A stretch of DNA of 64,000 nt, taken from Mucilaginibacter mali. Lineage in GTDB: Bacteria > Bacteroidota > Bacteroidia > Sphingobacteriales > Sphingobacteriaceae. Each line of letters starts with the position of its first letter. Position 1 is the first letter of the stretch. The notes under the pieces were generated by a model that saw only the letters and a program-made list of their open reading frames with translations, was not told the DNA's origin and did no database searches. This document shows, piece after piece, positions 16,359 through 24,688 of the stretch. The stretch covers positions 3,782,001-3,846,000 of the forward strand of contig NZ_CP054139.1 in assembly GCF_013283875.1 (NCBI RefSeq), read 5' to 3'. Position numbers and translations under genes: made by a program.

Positions 16359-17789
16359 GTGAACGTTGTTGAAATTGTAATTTTTGTTGCCTTATATTAC
16401 ATACTGCCTTGTGTTGGCTTAGCCAAACTATTTGAAAAAGCCGGCGAAGCCGGTTGGAAGGGCTACATACCGCTGTACAACTGGTTTGTAATGATACAGC
16501 TAAGCGGCAAACCCGCCTGGTGGTTTGTATTATTACTGCTGCCCGGCATTAACATCCTGGTGCTGATTGGCGTACACCTTGATTTTGCAAAATCGTACGG
16601 CAAGTTTGGCTTAGGTGAGCAGATACTAAGCGTGTTGTTTCCATTTGTGTATTTACCTAAATGGGGCTTTGATGAGCATACCAAATACTTAGGCAAATCA
16701 ACCTCGCCCGATTTTAAAACGAAGTATCAAAAAACGCTGAAGAAATCGTCAGGCCGCGAATGGACCGAAGCTATCATTTTCGCAGTGGTTGCCGCTACCC
16801 TTATCCGTACCTTCTTTATCGAAGCATACACCATCCCAACGCCATCAATGGAGCGGTCGTTACTGGTTGGCGACTTCTTGTTTGTAAGTAAGGTAAACTA
16901 TGGCCCGCGTACACCGATGACACCTATCGCATTCCCCTTCGCGCACCATACCATGCCGCTTATCGGTACAAAAGCTTATTGGGATGGCATCGAACTGCCA
17001 TACTATCGTTTACCTGGCTTAAGCGAGGTAAAAAAAGGCGACGTGGTAGTATTCAACTGGCCAATGGAAGCCGATTCGCCACTGTTGCGCCCGGTTGATA
17101 AGCGCGAAAACTATATTAAACGCTGCCAGGGAGCCCCTGGTGATACTTTATCAATTGTTGACGCCCAGGTTTACGTAAACGGTAAAGCCGCGCCAAACCC
17201 TCCGGGCGAACAGATAGATTATGCCCTGCAAACCGATGGCACCGAGATAAACCCTACCGTACTGGAAGATCTTAACATTAACTATTACGAGGGCCAAAAC
17301 CCTACCATGACCCAGGAATCGGCCACTAAGCTGAAAAGCTTTAGCAATATTAAGGTTGTTAAACCGCTGATCCAGCAAAAAGGCATGGCCGACCCGCAGG
17401 CTTTCCCTGGCGATATTAACCATAAATGGAATGCGGATAATTTCGGCCCGCTGATCATCCCCAAAAAGGGCTGGACCGTTAAGCTTGATAGCCTAAGCAT
17501 TCCGCTATACAAACGCGCCATTGAGGTTTACGAGCATAATACCGTAAAACTTGACGGCAAGAATGGCATCATCATTAACGGTGTTAAGGCTGATAGCTAT
17601 ACCTTTAAAATGAACTATTACTGGATGATGGGCGATAACCGCCACGATTCGTTAGACTCGCGCTTCTGGGGCTTTGTTCCTGAAGATCACATCGTAGGTA
17701 AAGCCCTGTTCATCTGGATGAGCTGGGATGACAACGGTTCGTTCCTGAACAAGATCAGGTGGAGCAGGATATTCAGAGGGATACATTAA
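16359..17789 (+). CDS. lepB: Signal peptidase I, long Bacteroidota form
   Basis: 476 residues starting at GTG (16359). The N terminus (about 1-110) has three hydrophobic stretches of the DUF5684 type with GWKGYIPLYNWF. A further TM (about 136-153) leads to the S26 domain with catalytic Ser163 in IPTPSMERSLLVGD and Lys254 in RENYIKRCQGAPGD. The domain ends GDNRHDSLDSRFWGFVPEDHI. Between the Lys box and the final motif is an insertion of about 160 residues not seen in the E. coli enzyme. It cleaves signal peptides outside the inner membrane. Its original terminator has been split by an insertion sequence. Confidence 0.95.
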   Translation: MNVVEIVIFVALYYILPCVGLAKLFEKAGEAGWKGYIPLYNWFVMIQLSGKPAWWFVLLLLPGINILVLIGVHLDFAKSYGKFGLGEQILSVLFPFVYLPKWGFDEHTKYLGKSTSPDFKTKYQKTLKKSSGREWTEAIIFAVVAATLIRTFFIEAYTIPTPSMERSLLVGDFLFVSKVNYGPRTPMTPIAFPFAHHTMPLIGTKAYWDGIELPYYRLPGLSEVKKGDVVVFNWPMEADSPLLRPVDKRENYIKRCQGAPGDTLSIVDAQVYVNGKAAPNPPGEQIDYALQTDGTEINPTVLEDLNINYYEGQNPTMTQESATKLKSFSNIKVVKPLIQQKGMADPQAFPGDINHKWNADNFGPLIIPKKGWTVKLDSLSIPLYKRAIEVYEHNTVKLDGKNGIIINGVKADSYTFKMNYYWMMGDNRHDSLDSRFWGFVPEDHIVGKALFIWMSWDDNGSFLNKIRWSRIFRGIH

Positions 17790-17804
17790 TTCGTTTCCAA
17801 TATT

Positions 17805-17820
17805 AAACAAAAGAGGCGCC
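17805..17820. terminator. Left half of an interrupted bidirectional terminator
   Basis: AAACAAAAGAGGCGCC, 15 bp after the lepB stop, is the exact complement of 19558-19573. Removing the IS and one TGATG copy restores a 16-bp perfect stem with a 5-nt loop, A-rich on one side and T-rich on the other, between the convergent lepB and oxidoreductase genes. Confidence 0.85.
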
Positions 17821-17825
17821 TGATG
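17821..17825. repeat. Target-site duplication TGATG (left copy)
   Basis: TGATG directly before the left IS end. The same five bases follow the right end at 19553-19557. It equals the loop of the split terminator. Confidence 0.75.
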
Positions 17826-17858
17826 GGGAGGGCACTGAAAAAGTCCAATAGGGAAAAG

Positions 17859-17892
17859 GGAGCAGAAGGCGAAAGTTTTCTGCTCCTTTTTT
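17859..17892 (+). terminator. Intrinsic terminator inside the IS left end
   Basis: GGAGCAGAA at 17859-17867 pairs exactly with TTCTGCTCC at 17878-17886, followed by six T (17887-17892). It would stop read-through from lepB before the transposase gene and also stands in for the lepB terminator broken by the insertion. Confidence 0.8.
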
Positions 17893-17902
17893 AGTATATT
17901 AA

Positions 17903-17922
17903 AGTGTCAAAAGAAAGACACT
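17903..17922 (+). promoter_or_regulatory. Small hairpin just before the transposase start
   Basis: AGTGTC (17903-17908) and GACACT (17917-17922) can pair three bases before the ATG at 17926. It could limit ribosome access to the transposase message. Function is inferred from position. Confidence 0.4.
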
Positions 17923-17925
17923 AAG

Positions 17926-19377
17926 ATGCTCATTCAGCAACAGCAGATCCAGTTCAGTGCATACTCAGGGTTATATGACCTGATCGTTCCGAAAGATAAT
18001 CTTCTGCGGAAGATCAATGACCTGATAGATTTTACGTTTATCTACGAGGAATTGATCAGCAAATATTGCACAACCAATGGGCGGACAGCCGAAAGCCCTG
18101 TACGGATGTTCAAATATCTGCTGTTGAAAACGATCTATACGGTTTCAGATGTAGATGTGGTGGAACGTTCGCAGTATGACATGTCCTTCAAATATTTTCT
18201 GGAGATGTCTCCAGAGGAAGGGGTTATCGATCCGAGCTCATTGACCAAGTTCAGAAAGCTTCGGCTGAAGGATAACGATCTGTTAAACCTGCTCATCAAT
18301 AAAACGGTAACCATCGCCATTGAAAAGGGGATCATCCGGTCAAAGTCCATTACAGTTGATGCTACACATTCCCTGTCAAGATCAAATCCGTATTCAGCCT
18401 TAGAAGTATTAAGGGAGCGCTCGAAACGGCTTCGCAAAGCGGTGTATGCCATAGATGAAGATATGAAGGCAGGGATGCCGGAAAAGAACACCACGGATGA
18501 ACTGGAAAAAGAACTTGCCTATTGCAGTGCATTGGAAAAGTATATTGAAGCCGACCCGCCGTTAAGCCAGATACCTGCGGTAAAAGAAAAGCTGAACCTG
18601 TTGAAGGAGACGGTAGCAGACACGCAGGAGCACTATACGTTATCCAAAGACAAGGATGCTAAAACCGGCCATAAATCGGCTGATAGCTCCTTCTTTGGCT
18701 ATAAGACCCATCTGGCGATGACCGAAGAACGCATCATTACCGCAGCGGTGGTCACCTCGGGTGAAAAAGGCGATGGCCCGGAACTCCCTAAGCTTTTGGA
18801 GATCAGTCAGCAGAATGGCATTGACGTAAAAACGATCATCGGGGATTCTGCTTATTCAGGGAAAGAGAACCTTGAAATGACAAATGAACAAGATATCAAA
18901 CTGGTGGCTAAACTCAACCCGTCGATCACCCAGGGCTTCAGAAAAGATGAAAATAAGTTTGATTACAATAAAGATGCTGATCGGTTCGTCTGCCCGGCCG
19001 GGCATCTGGCTATCCGGAAGGCGCGCGGGGGTAAAAAGGATATCGGAGAGAATCAGGTTGATACTTATTACTTTGATGTTGAAAAGTGTAAGGTATGTCC
19101 ATTGAGAGATGGTTGCTATAAGCCTGGGGCCAAAACCAAAACCTATTCCGTTAGCATTAAATCAGGTCTGCACCAACAGCAAATGGCATTTCAGGAAACT
19201 GACGAGTATAAACAAAGCAGCAAACACAGGTATAAGATCGAAGCCAAGAACAGCGAGTTGAAAAATGCTCATGGTTATGACCGGGCAATAGCCTACGGAA
19301 TCGAAAATATGCAGATGCAGGGCGCCTTGGCTATCTTCACCGTCAATCTGAAAAGGATCATCAAATTGATGAGCTAA
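17926..19377 (+). CDS. IS1182-family transposase
   Basis: 483 residues, full length for the family. The N-terminal DUF772-type domain (YDLIVPKDNLLRKINDLIDF...RMFKYLLLKTIY) is followed by the DDE domain. Acidic positions are visible in SITVDATHS, IIGDSAYSGKENLE and KIEAKNSELKNAHGYDRA, and a Cys-rich stretch (CPAGH...CKVCPLRDGCY) lies between. It cuts and joins the ends of the element. The frame is intact, so it may be active. Codon and base use look less GC-rich than the neighbouring genes, as expected for a mobile gene. Confidence 0.93.
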   Translation: MLIQQQQIQFSAYSGLYDLIVPKDNLLRKINDLIDFTFIYEELISKYCTTNGRTAESPVRMFKYLLLKTIYTVSDVDVVERSQYDMSFKYFLEMSPEEGVIDPSSLTKFRKLRLKDNDLLNLLINKTVTIAIEKGIIRSKSITVDATHSLSRSNPYSALEVLRERSKRLRKAVYAIDEDMKAGMPEKNTTDELEKELAYCSALEKYIEADPPLSQIPAVKEKLNLLKETVADTQEHYTLSKDKDAKTGHKSADSSFFGYKTHLAMTEERIITAAVVTSGEKGDGPELPKLLEISQQNGIDVKTIIGDSAYSGKENLEMTNEQDIKLVAKLNPSITQGFRKDENKFDYNKDADRFVCPAGHLAIRKARGGKKDIGENQVDTYYFDVEKCKVCPLRDGCYKPGAKTKTYSVSIKSGLHQQQMAFQETDEYKQSSKHRYKIEAKNSELKNAHGYDRAIAYGIENMQMQGALAIFTVNLKRIIKLMS

Positions 19378-19471
19378 GTCTTAGCTAAAATAGCGCTTAG
19401 CCGCACATCGCTACCCTAACTGGCCTGTATCATCAACGACAAATAATCTTCCTCCTGTAAACTCAAATAAA

Positions 19472-19511
19472 AAAGCGACCAAGTAAAGGTTGCCTTTCTC
19501 TTGATCGCTTT
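19472..19511. terminator. Hairpin terminator near the IS right end
   Basis: AAAGCGACCAAGTAAAGG and CCTTTCTCTTGATCGCTTT form an imperfect stem around a 3-nt loop, with A- and T-rich flanks. It lies about 95 bp after the transposase stop and could end transcription from either side. Confidence 0.6.
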
Positions 19512-19557
19512 AAGTGCGCCGTTTTATTGAGCTACTTTTTCAGTGACCTCCCTGATG

Positions 19558-19573
19558 GGCGCCTCTTTTGTTT
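19558..19573. terminator. Right half of the interrupted bidirectional terminator
   Basis: GGCGCCTCTTTTGTTT directly follows the right TGATG copy (19553-19557) and is the exact complement of 17805-17820. Confidence 0.85.
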
Positions 19574-19608
19574 GATGGTAGTGTCAGTAAAAGCGAGGCC
19601 TCGTGCGA

Positions 19609-19714
19609 TTCCCTCCCCTGGGAGGGGGAGGGAGGGGTTTAACCATTACTCGCTATCGTATAAACCCCTCCCTGCCACAACACAATTCTGCCGCACCCCT
19701 CCCAAGGGAGGGAA
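19609..19714. repeat. Self-complementary intergenic element, CCCTCCC-type
   Basis: Outer arms at 19609-19625 and 19698-19714 match at 16 of 17 positions. Inner arms at 19630-19641 (GGGAGGGGTTTA) and 19661-19672 (TAAACCCCTCCC) are perfect. It ends 10 bp from the oxidoreductase stop. A related element lies at 32417-32506. Confidence 0.8.
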
Positions 19715-19724
19715 CTTATCGTTT

Positions 19725-20720
19725 CTATAACCTAACCCACTCCCCCATCTCCCCACTTTCAAACAACGCGTCTATCACCCGCATATTTCCCAAAGCATCA
19801 CTCAAAGGCGTAGGCACAGGCGCATCATCCAAAATAGCTTTAGAAAAAGCGTCAACCTGCAGGGCGTACTGATTAGCAACAGGTATTTCTATTTCTTCTA
19901 TCACCCTGTCACGCTGTAAAAACATCCGGTTAGGTTTATCGTTGTGGGCATTACAGGGCAGTTCAATTTCCAACCGGCCTTTGCTGCCGATGATGTTTAT
20001 CCGTTGATAAGGCTCCAACTGGGTAGAGCAGGTAAGCGTGGCGGTATGGCCGTTGCCAAAATCAAGCAGGCCGGAGGTAAGGCTATCCGTTTTAAATTCA
20101 GGATCGAGATGTACCAGGCCCATTACCCGCACCGGTTCAGCGTTAAACACATATCGCGGGAACGATACGCAATAACAGCCGATATCCATCAGCGCGCCAC
20201 CACCGGTATCAACCCGGTTGCGGATGTTATTCCCATCCATATTGCTGTACGAGAAGATAGACTGCACATGCTTCACCTCGCCCAGCAGGCCAGCGTTGAT
20301 GATCTCCTTTGCCTTTTCCCATTGCGGGTGAAAGCGGTACATAAAAGCCTCCATCAATTTTAAATGCGGGTACTGCGCAGCGCCGTCAATCAGTCGTTGC
20401 GCGTCGGCGGCATTCAAGCCGATCGGTTTTTCGCACAATACGTGTTTACCGGCGGCAAGGGCTTGCAGGGTGTAATCCACATGTAAGTGATTGGGCAGCG
20501 GGATATATACCGCATCGATATCGGTGGCCGATAACAGTTCTTGGTAATCATTATAAACTTTAGGGATACCCAAATCGGCGGCGGTTTGCCGGGCTTTGCT
20601 TTTATCGCCCGATGCGATGCCGGTTACTTCGGCGTATTGGCATTGCTGTATAGCGGGGATTACTTGCGTGCGGCCAATTTTGGCGGTACTAAGTATACCC
20701 CAGCGGATTTTCTTACTCAT
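19725..20720 (-). CDS. Gfo/Idh/MocA-family NAD(P)-dependent oxidoreductase
   Basis: 331 residues. The N-terminal Rossmann domain has WGILSTAKIGRT and YIPLPNHLHVDYTLQALAAGKHVLCEKPIGLN; the EKP lysine is the usual catalytic or cofactor-contact residue. The C-terminal domain contains GGGALMDIGCYCVSFPRYVF. Relatives act on sugars, inositols or dihydrodiols (such as 1,5-anhydro-D-fructose or xylose reductases). It is divergent from a GH105 hydrolase gene, so a carbohydrate role is plausible but not proven. Confidence 0.88.
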   Translation of the reverse strand: MSKKIRWGILSTAKIGRTQVIPAIQQCQYAEVTGIASGDKSKARQTAADLGIPKVYNDYQELLSATDIDAVYIPLPNHLHVDYTLQALAAGKHVLCEKPIGLNAADAQRLIDGAAQYPHLKLMEAFMYRFHPQWEKAKEIINAGLLGEVKHVQSIFSYSNMDGNNIRNRVDTGGGALMDIGCYCVSFPRYVFNAEPVRVMGLVHLDPEFKTDSLTSGLLDFGNGHTATLTCSTQLEPYQRINIIGSKGRLEIELPCNAHNDKPNRMFLQRDRVIEEIEIPVANQYALQVDAFSKAILDDAPVPTPLSDALGNMRVIDALFESGEMGEWVRL

Positions 20721-20897
20721 TGGTTTTGATATTTTTGGCAGATATTAAATGTACTATTTACAGTAAAGCTAATTTACACCCATTTGCCAATTAAACAGTT
20801 AACCGTGTTGAATTAATTGCATACCGGGCATTTTTTAGCGTTTATAAATATTGGGTATCTTTAAAAACTTAACCAAATCAAAACCATACTAAAAGAC

Positions 20898-22049
20898 ATG
20901 ACATCTGCAAAAAACAAATTGCTGGCAGCTGCCGCGCTGTTACTTTTTTCAGGTTCGCAAGCCTTTGCCACTGGTAAGCCCGCGGCCGAGAAGGATTCGA
21001 CCCTGCAAAAGGATTATATTTTAAATACCATGCACCGCGTGGCCGACTGGCAACTGAACGCCTGGAACACCACCGGCTTTAAGCACAATAAAGTAGACTG
21101 GACCAACGGCGCAGCCTATACCGGTCTGTATGCCTTAGGCAGCATGAAAGGGAACGACAAATACCTTGATTTTTTGGTGAAGATAGGAAACGATTTGAAC
21201 TGGAATACAGGTAAAGACCGCTTTATGGCTGATGATTATTGCATTGGCCAAATGTACTCGTTGCTGTACACCAAATACAAGGATAAAAAGATGATCGCGC
21301 CATTCACACTGCTGGCCGACAGCATTGTGGCCAAACCGCACGACGAAGGTTTGGAGTGGAAGAACCGCATCCAATCGCGCGAGTGGGCCTGGTGCGATGC
21401 CTTGTTTATGGGGCCAACCGCGTTGAGCTACCTCAGCACCGCCACCGGCGATCCAAAATACCTGAACATCGCCGCCAAACTATGGTGGAAAACCACCGAT
21501 TACCTGTACGACAACGAAGAACACCTGTACTTTCGCGATGGCAGCTACTTACAAAAGAAAGAAAAGAACGGCAAAAAGGTATTCTGGAGCCGCGGTAATG
21601 GCTGGGTATTAGGCGGCCTGGTGCGTGTGCTTGATAACATGCCTGCAAATCACCCCGACCGTAAGAAGTTTGAGGCCCTGTATAAAGATATGGAAGCCAA
21701 AATCGCATCCATCCAACAACCCGATGGCAGCTGGCATGCCTCGCTGCTTGATCCGGAAAGTTACCCGGTTAAGGAAACCAGTGGCACCGGCTTTTACTGC
21801 TACAGTATTTTATGGGGATTGAACCATGGCTTGCTTGACGAGAAAACCTACTGGCCGGTAGCTAAAAAGGCCTGGGCGGCATTAACATCATCAGTACACC
21901 CCGATGGTATGCTGGGCTACGTACAACGCATTGGCGCCGCGCCCGATAGTGTGGACCTTAACAGTACAGAAGTTTATGGTGTTGGCGCTTTCCTGCTAAG
22001 TGGCACGCAGTTGTACCAATATGTGAGCAAGCACCCTAAAGCGTGGTAG
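20898..22049 (+). CDS. GH105-type unsaturated rhamnogalacturonyl/glucuronyl hydrolase
   Basis: 383 residues with a signal peptide (MTSAKNKLLAAAALLLFSGSQAFA). An (alpha/alpha)6-barrel hydrolase of the GH88/GH105 type. The motifs DDYCIGQMYSLLYTKY (its Asp is in the catalytic position), EWAWCDALFMGP, FWSRGNGWVLGGLVRVL and KETSGTGFYCYSILWG are all present. It removes unsaturated uronic acid from oligosaccharides left by pectin or other polysaccharide lyases, probably in the periplasm. A near-consensus -7 element TATCTTTA lies at 20856-20863. No polysaccharide lyase or SusCD pair is adjacent. Confidence 0.9.
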   Translation: MTSAKNKLLAAAALLLFSGSQAFATGKPAAEKDSTLQKDYILNTMHRVADWQLNAWNTTGFKHNKVDWTNGAAYTGLYALGSMKGNDKYLDFLVKIGNDLNWNTGKDRFMADDYCIGQMYSLLYTKYKDKKMIAPFTLLADSIVAKPHDEGLEWKNRIQSREWAWCDALFMGPTALSYLSTATGDPKYLNIAAKLWWKTTDYLYDNEEHLYFRDGSYLQKKEKNGKKVFWSRGNGWVLGGLVRVLDNMPANHPDRKKFEALYKDMEAKIASIQQPDGSWHASLLDPESYPVKETSGTGFYCYSILWGLNHGLLDEKTYWPVAKKAWAALTSSVHPDGMLGYVQRIGAAPDSVDLNSTEVYGVGAFLLSGTQLYQYVSKHPKAW

Positions 22050-22210
22050 TGGCAATTTAACCACAAAGGGCACGAAGGTTTGCACAAAGGCCACAAAGGC
22101 ATAGCTAATAATAGCTTGTTTTGTGACCTTTTTTTAATTCAGAAGAATTGAAAATAGCTTTGTGACCTTTGTGTATTCTCTCTTTGTGTGCATTGTGGTT
22201 AAATAGCCAC
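22049..22210. repeat. Self-complementary intergenic element, CACAAAGG-type
   Basis: Ends GTGGCAATTTAACCAC (22049-22064) and GTGGTTAAATAGCCAC (22195-22210) are inverted copies with one mismatch. The interior repeats words such as CACAAAGG on the left and CCTTTGTG on the right. It fills the space between two convergent genes. Relatives lie at 34784-34930, 62004-62136 and, as a variant, 63951-64000. Confidence 0.85.
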
Positions 22211-22216
22211 AATGCC

Positions 22217-22903
22217 CTACAAAGCAAACTTATACCCTATTCCCCTTACCGTTTGCAGGTATTTAGGCGAATCGGGGTTATCTTCAATTTTTTTGCGCAG
22301 GCGTACAATGTGCATATCTAATGTGCGGGTATTTACATCGGCGTTGTAGCCCCATACTTCCATCATCAGTTCTTCGCGGTTTATCACCTTGTTTTTATTC
22401 TTCAGGAAGTACAGCAGTATACGGTTCTCTAATATGGTCAGCTCTACCTTTTTGCCATCCTTTACCAGGATGTGGGTATTGGGCTGATGCTCCATATTAG
22501 CAAACTTGTACGATTCGGACTTCTCGCTATTCAACGAGAATTTGATCTTGTTGTCGATCAGCGCCACCAGCACATCCATGTTATATGGCTTAGTGATATA
22601 GTCGGATACGCCAAACTTATAAGCGTCTATTTTATCAATATCCTGCGCCTTAGCCGTGGTCATAATGATCAGCTTATCAAAACCCTGCTCGCGGATATTG
22701 CTGCAAACCTCGCTGCCCTGCTTGCCGGGGAGCATCCAGTCAAGTAATACAATATCGGGCTGTTCGGCCAATATCATTTTTTCGGCTTCATCACCATTAG
22801 CGGCTTCAAAAACCTTGTAACCTTCAGTTTGCAAACGCTCGGCTACCAGGAAGCGAAGGTTTTCATCATCTTCTACCAGTGCAATTTTTATTTCTTTGTT
22901 CAT
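22217..22903 (-). CDS. OmpR-family response regulator (RprY-like)
   Basis: 228 residues. The receiver domain has the acidic pair Glu11-Asp12-Asp13, phospho-acceptor Asp55 in IVLLDWMLPG and the conserved Lys in YITKPYN. The C-terminal winged helix has ENRILLYFLKNKNKVINREELMMEVWGYNADVNTRTLDMHIVRLRKKI. It should bind DNA when phosphorylated by the kinase encoded just upstream. The pair resembles the RprXY system of Bacteroides. The 131-bp gap between the two genes contains a self-complementary element. Confidence 0.92.
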   Translation of the reverse strand: MNKEIKIALVEDDENLRFLVAERLQTEGYKVFEAANGDEAEKMILAEQPDIVLLDWMLPGKQGSEVCSNIREQGFDKLIIMTTAKAQDIDKIDAYKFGVSDYITKPYNMDVLVALIDNKIKFSLNSEKSESYKFANMEHQPNTHILVKDGKKVELTILENRILLYFLKNKNKVINREELMMEVWGYNADVNTRTLDMHIVRLRKKIEDNPDSPKYLQTVRGIGYKFAL

Positions 22904-22913
22904 GCTTTGTTTT

Positions 22914-23033
22914 AGATTTGAGATGCGAGATATGAAAACCCGGATTCAAGATATGAGATTAAAGATGTGAGATAAACGCACACCCCTACCTTCTTGTATC
23001 TTGAATCTAAATTCCTGAATCTCTCACCTCCAT
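22914..23033. repeat. Self-complementary intergenic element, GAGATTTGAGAT-type
   Basis: GATTCAAGATA (22943-22953) and TATCTTGAATC (22997-23007) are perfect inverted copies inside longer imperfect arms made of GAGATATGAG-like words. It lies between the sensor-kinase stop and the response-regulator start, in one operon. A half-copy (CTCAAATCTCATATC) lies near 63090-63115. Confidence 0.7.
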
Positions 23034-23034
23034 T

Positions 23035-24678
23035 TCAATTATCATAAGGAAGCGTAACTATAAATTCCGATCCCTCGTTTACCTTGCTTTTAACAGCAAT
23101 TTGTCCATCCATAAAGTTAACCAGTTCTTTGCAGAAAGCCAAACCAAGGCCCACACTGCCGTTTTGGTTATATTTATTTTCTATACGGTAAAACTTTTTA
23201 AATACGTTAGCAATCTCACTTTTAGGGATGCCAATGCCTTTATCAGCAAATGAAAATACAATATTTCGTTTCTCCAACAAAATGCTTATCAAAACTTCCT
23301 TTTTATCCGGATGCGAATATTTGTAGGCGTTCTCTATCAAATTCTGAAAGATACTGCCCAGCAGCACCGGGTCGGTAGAAAAGGTTTTCACGCCCTTACC
23401 AATTTTATAACTCAGTTTCAAATCGGGATATTTCAGGCGGAAGGTATCTACATATTTTATAACAAATGCTTCTACATCTGTCTCTTCCGATTTTATCTTG
23501 ATCGACCGGTTCTCTATCTGGGTAAACGATAGCAGTTTGTTCATCAGTTCGTTCAGCTTATCGGCTTCCTCGTCCAGTATTTTACCGTAGTGCTTGCGTT
23601 GTCGTTCGGTTAGTTCGGCCTCGCTTCGCAGGTTCGATCCGGCAATTTTTATTACGCTTACCGGTGTTTTAAACTCGTGGGTAAAGTTATTAATGAAATC
23701 GTACTGCAACTTAAACAGTTTAATATTGATGCCCAGGTTACGATAGATCAGCCAGCCGATCACCAGTACAAATATGTAGATGAGTACCACAATGCCAGCG
23801 GTAGGCAAAAACCTCCGCCTGATCTCGGAAATGAGGTAATTACTATCCGATTTGAAATACAGCTTATAGTTAACAAAGGCGCCGGGGAACGCAGCTTCGG
23901 TAAACAACTTATCGGTACCCGTGTCAACCGGGTCATAAACCACAGGTTGTATCGATATATCGCGATACAACTCTTTATGCGTGTTCTTTATTTCCAGTTG
24001 GTAAGGATCGAGAAAGAACGTCATCATGTTTTGCCTTGAAAAGGCCGATGGCTGCCCGCTTAGTTGCAACTCGCGATAGGTTTTTATCTCCGTCGGCCGG
24101 GGTATGTTCATGTAGCTGATCTTGTCGGGCTGTACATTATAAAAAGTTTTAAACTTTTCGTCCTCGGTGGCATTGCGGGTAGTATCAGCCTGCGAGATAT
24201 AGTTACTCAGCTTTTCCGCCATTAACTTAAAATCTTCTTCTTCGGCATGGCCCGATTTCCGCATCCCGGTTAGTACCCCATCATTTTGCGTATACTGATA
24301 TACGGCGCGGGGGGCAATATCCAATTTGCCTTTGGTATGTTTTGCGGTGCGGTTGCCAATGGCTATATCATAAAAAACAATGCGCTGCACAAAAGGATAT
24401 TCATCAAACACCGAATCGGCATACCGGGCGGCCGAAAGTGAATCGAGATAGCCGTAATACGAAGTGATCTCGGGTATCTTGTTTTGAAAAAGGTAAAAGT
24501 AGGGTTTGGTGGTTTGATCCCAGATATCGTTCTTTTTTGAGTAAAACTCGTTTTGGATGGATTTGGTGGTGAAGTTATAAGTAATTACCAGCGCTATCAC
24601 CAGCGTTACCGATATCATGACCAGGAAAGCGCTGATCAAAAAAAGGTTCTTCCGGAAAACGTTTTGAGTAACCTGCAT
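23035..24678 (-). CDS. Membrane sensor histidine kinase (RprX-like)
   Basis: 547 residues. TM1 is about 12-34 and TM2 about 294-316, enclosing a periplasmic sensor domain of about 255 residues with no family I recognise. The HisKA box FINNFTHEFKTPVSVI has His334. The ATPase domain has an N box with NLIENAYKYS, a G1 box DKGIGIPKS and a G2 box GLGLAFCKELV. It phosphorylates the downstream response regulator. It starts 10 bp after the S9-like lipoprotein gene, so signal detection by the two may be linked. Confidence 0.92.
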   Translation of the reverse strand: MQVTQNVFRKNLFLISAFLVMISVTLVIALVITYNFTTKSIQNEFYSKKNDIWDQTTKPYFYLFQNKIPEITSYYGYLDSLSAARYADSVFDEYPFVQRIVFYDIAIGNRTAKHTKGKLDIAPRAVYQYTQNDGVLTGMRKSGHAEEEDFKLMAEKLSNYISQADTTRNATEDEKFKTFYNVQPDKISYMNIPRPTEIKTYRELQLSGQPSAFSRQNMMTFFLDPYQLEIKNTHKELYRDISIQPVVYDPVDTGTDKLFTEAAFPGAFVNYKLYFKSDSNYLISEIRRRFLPTAGIVVLIYIFVLVIGWLIYRNLGINIKLFKLQYDFINNFTHEFKTPVSVIKIAGSNLRSEAELTERQRKHYGKILDEEADKLNELMNKLLSFTQIENRSIKIKSEETDVEAFVIKYVDTFRLKYPDLKLSYKIGKGVKTFSTDPVLLGSIFQNLIENAYKYSHPDKKEVLISILLEKRNIVFSFADKGIGIPKSEIANVFKKFYRIENKYNQNGSVGLGLAFCKELVNFMDGQIAVKSKVNEGSEFIVTLPYDN

Positions 24679-24688
24679 ACAAGCAAAC

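Larger units (their letters stand above)
17826..19552 (+). mobile_element. Complete insertion sequence, IS1182 family (1727 bp)
   Basis: Terminal inverted repeats are GGGAGGGCACTGAAAAAGT at 17826-17844 and, reverse-complemented, GGGAGGTCACTGAAAAAGT at 19534-19552 (18 of 19 match). They are flanked by the 5-bp duplication TGATG. One intact transposase gene fills most of the element. A terminator hairpin lies inside each end (17859-17892 and 19472-19511). Near-perfect ends and an intact frame suggest recent insertion. The target is the loop of a palindromic terminator. Confidence 0.92.

Noticed and set aside
13119-17789. ParAB region as part of an integrated plasmid
   Set aside because: The genes run on into dapB, a DUF5683 gene and lepB, which are core chromosomal genes, and no replication initiator or mobilisation gene is present.
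17926-19377. Possibility that the transposase is a pseudogene
   Set aside because: The frame is uninterrupted for 483 codons, the terminal repeats match at 18 of 19 positions and target duplications are intact.
22049-22210. Tandem-word repeat considered as a CRISPR-like array
   Set aside because: No constant repeat with unique spacers of fixed length and no cas gene; the two halves are mirror complements, so it is a palindrome.
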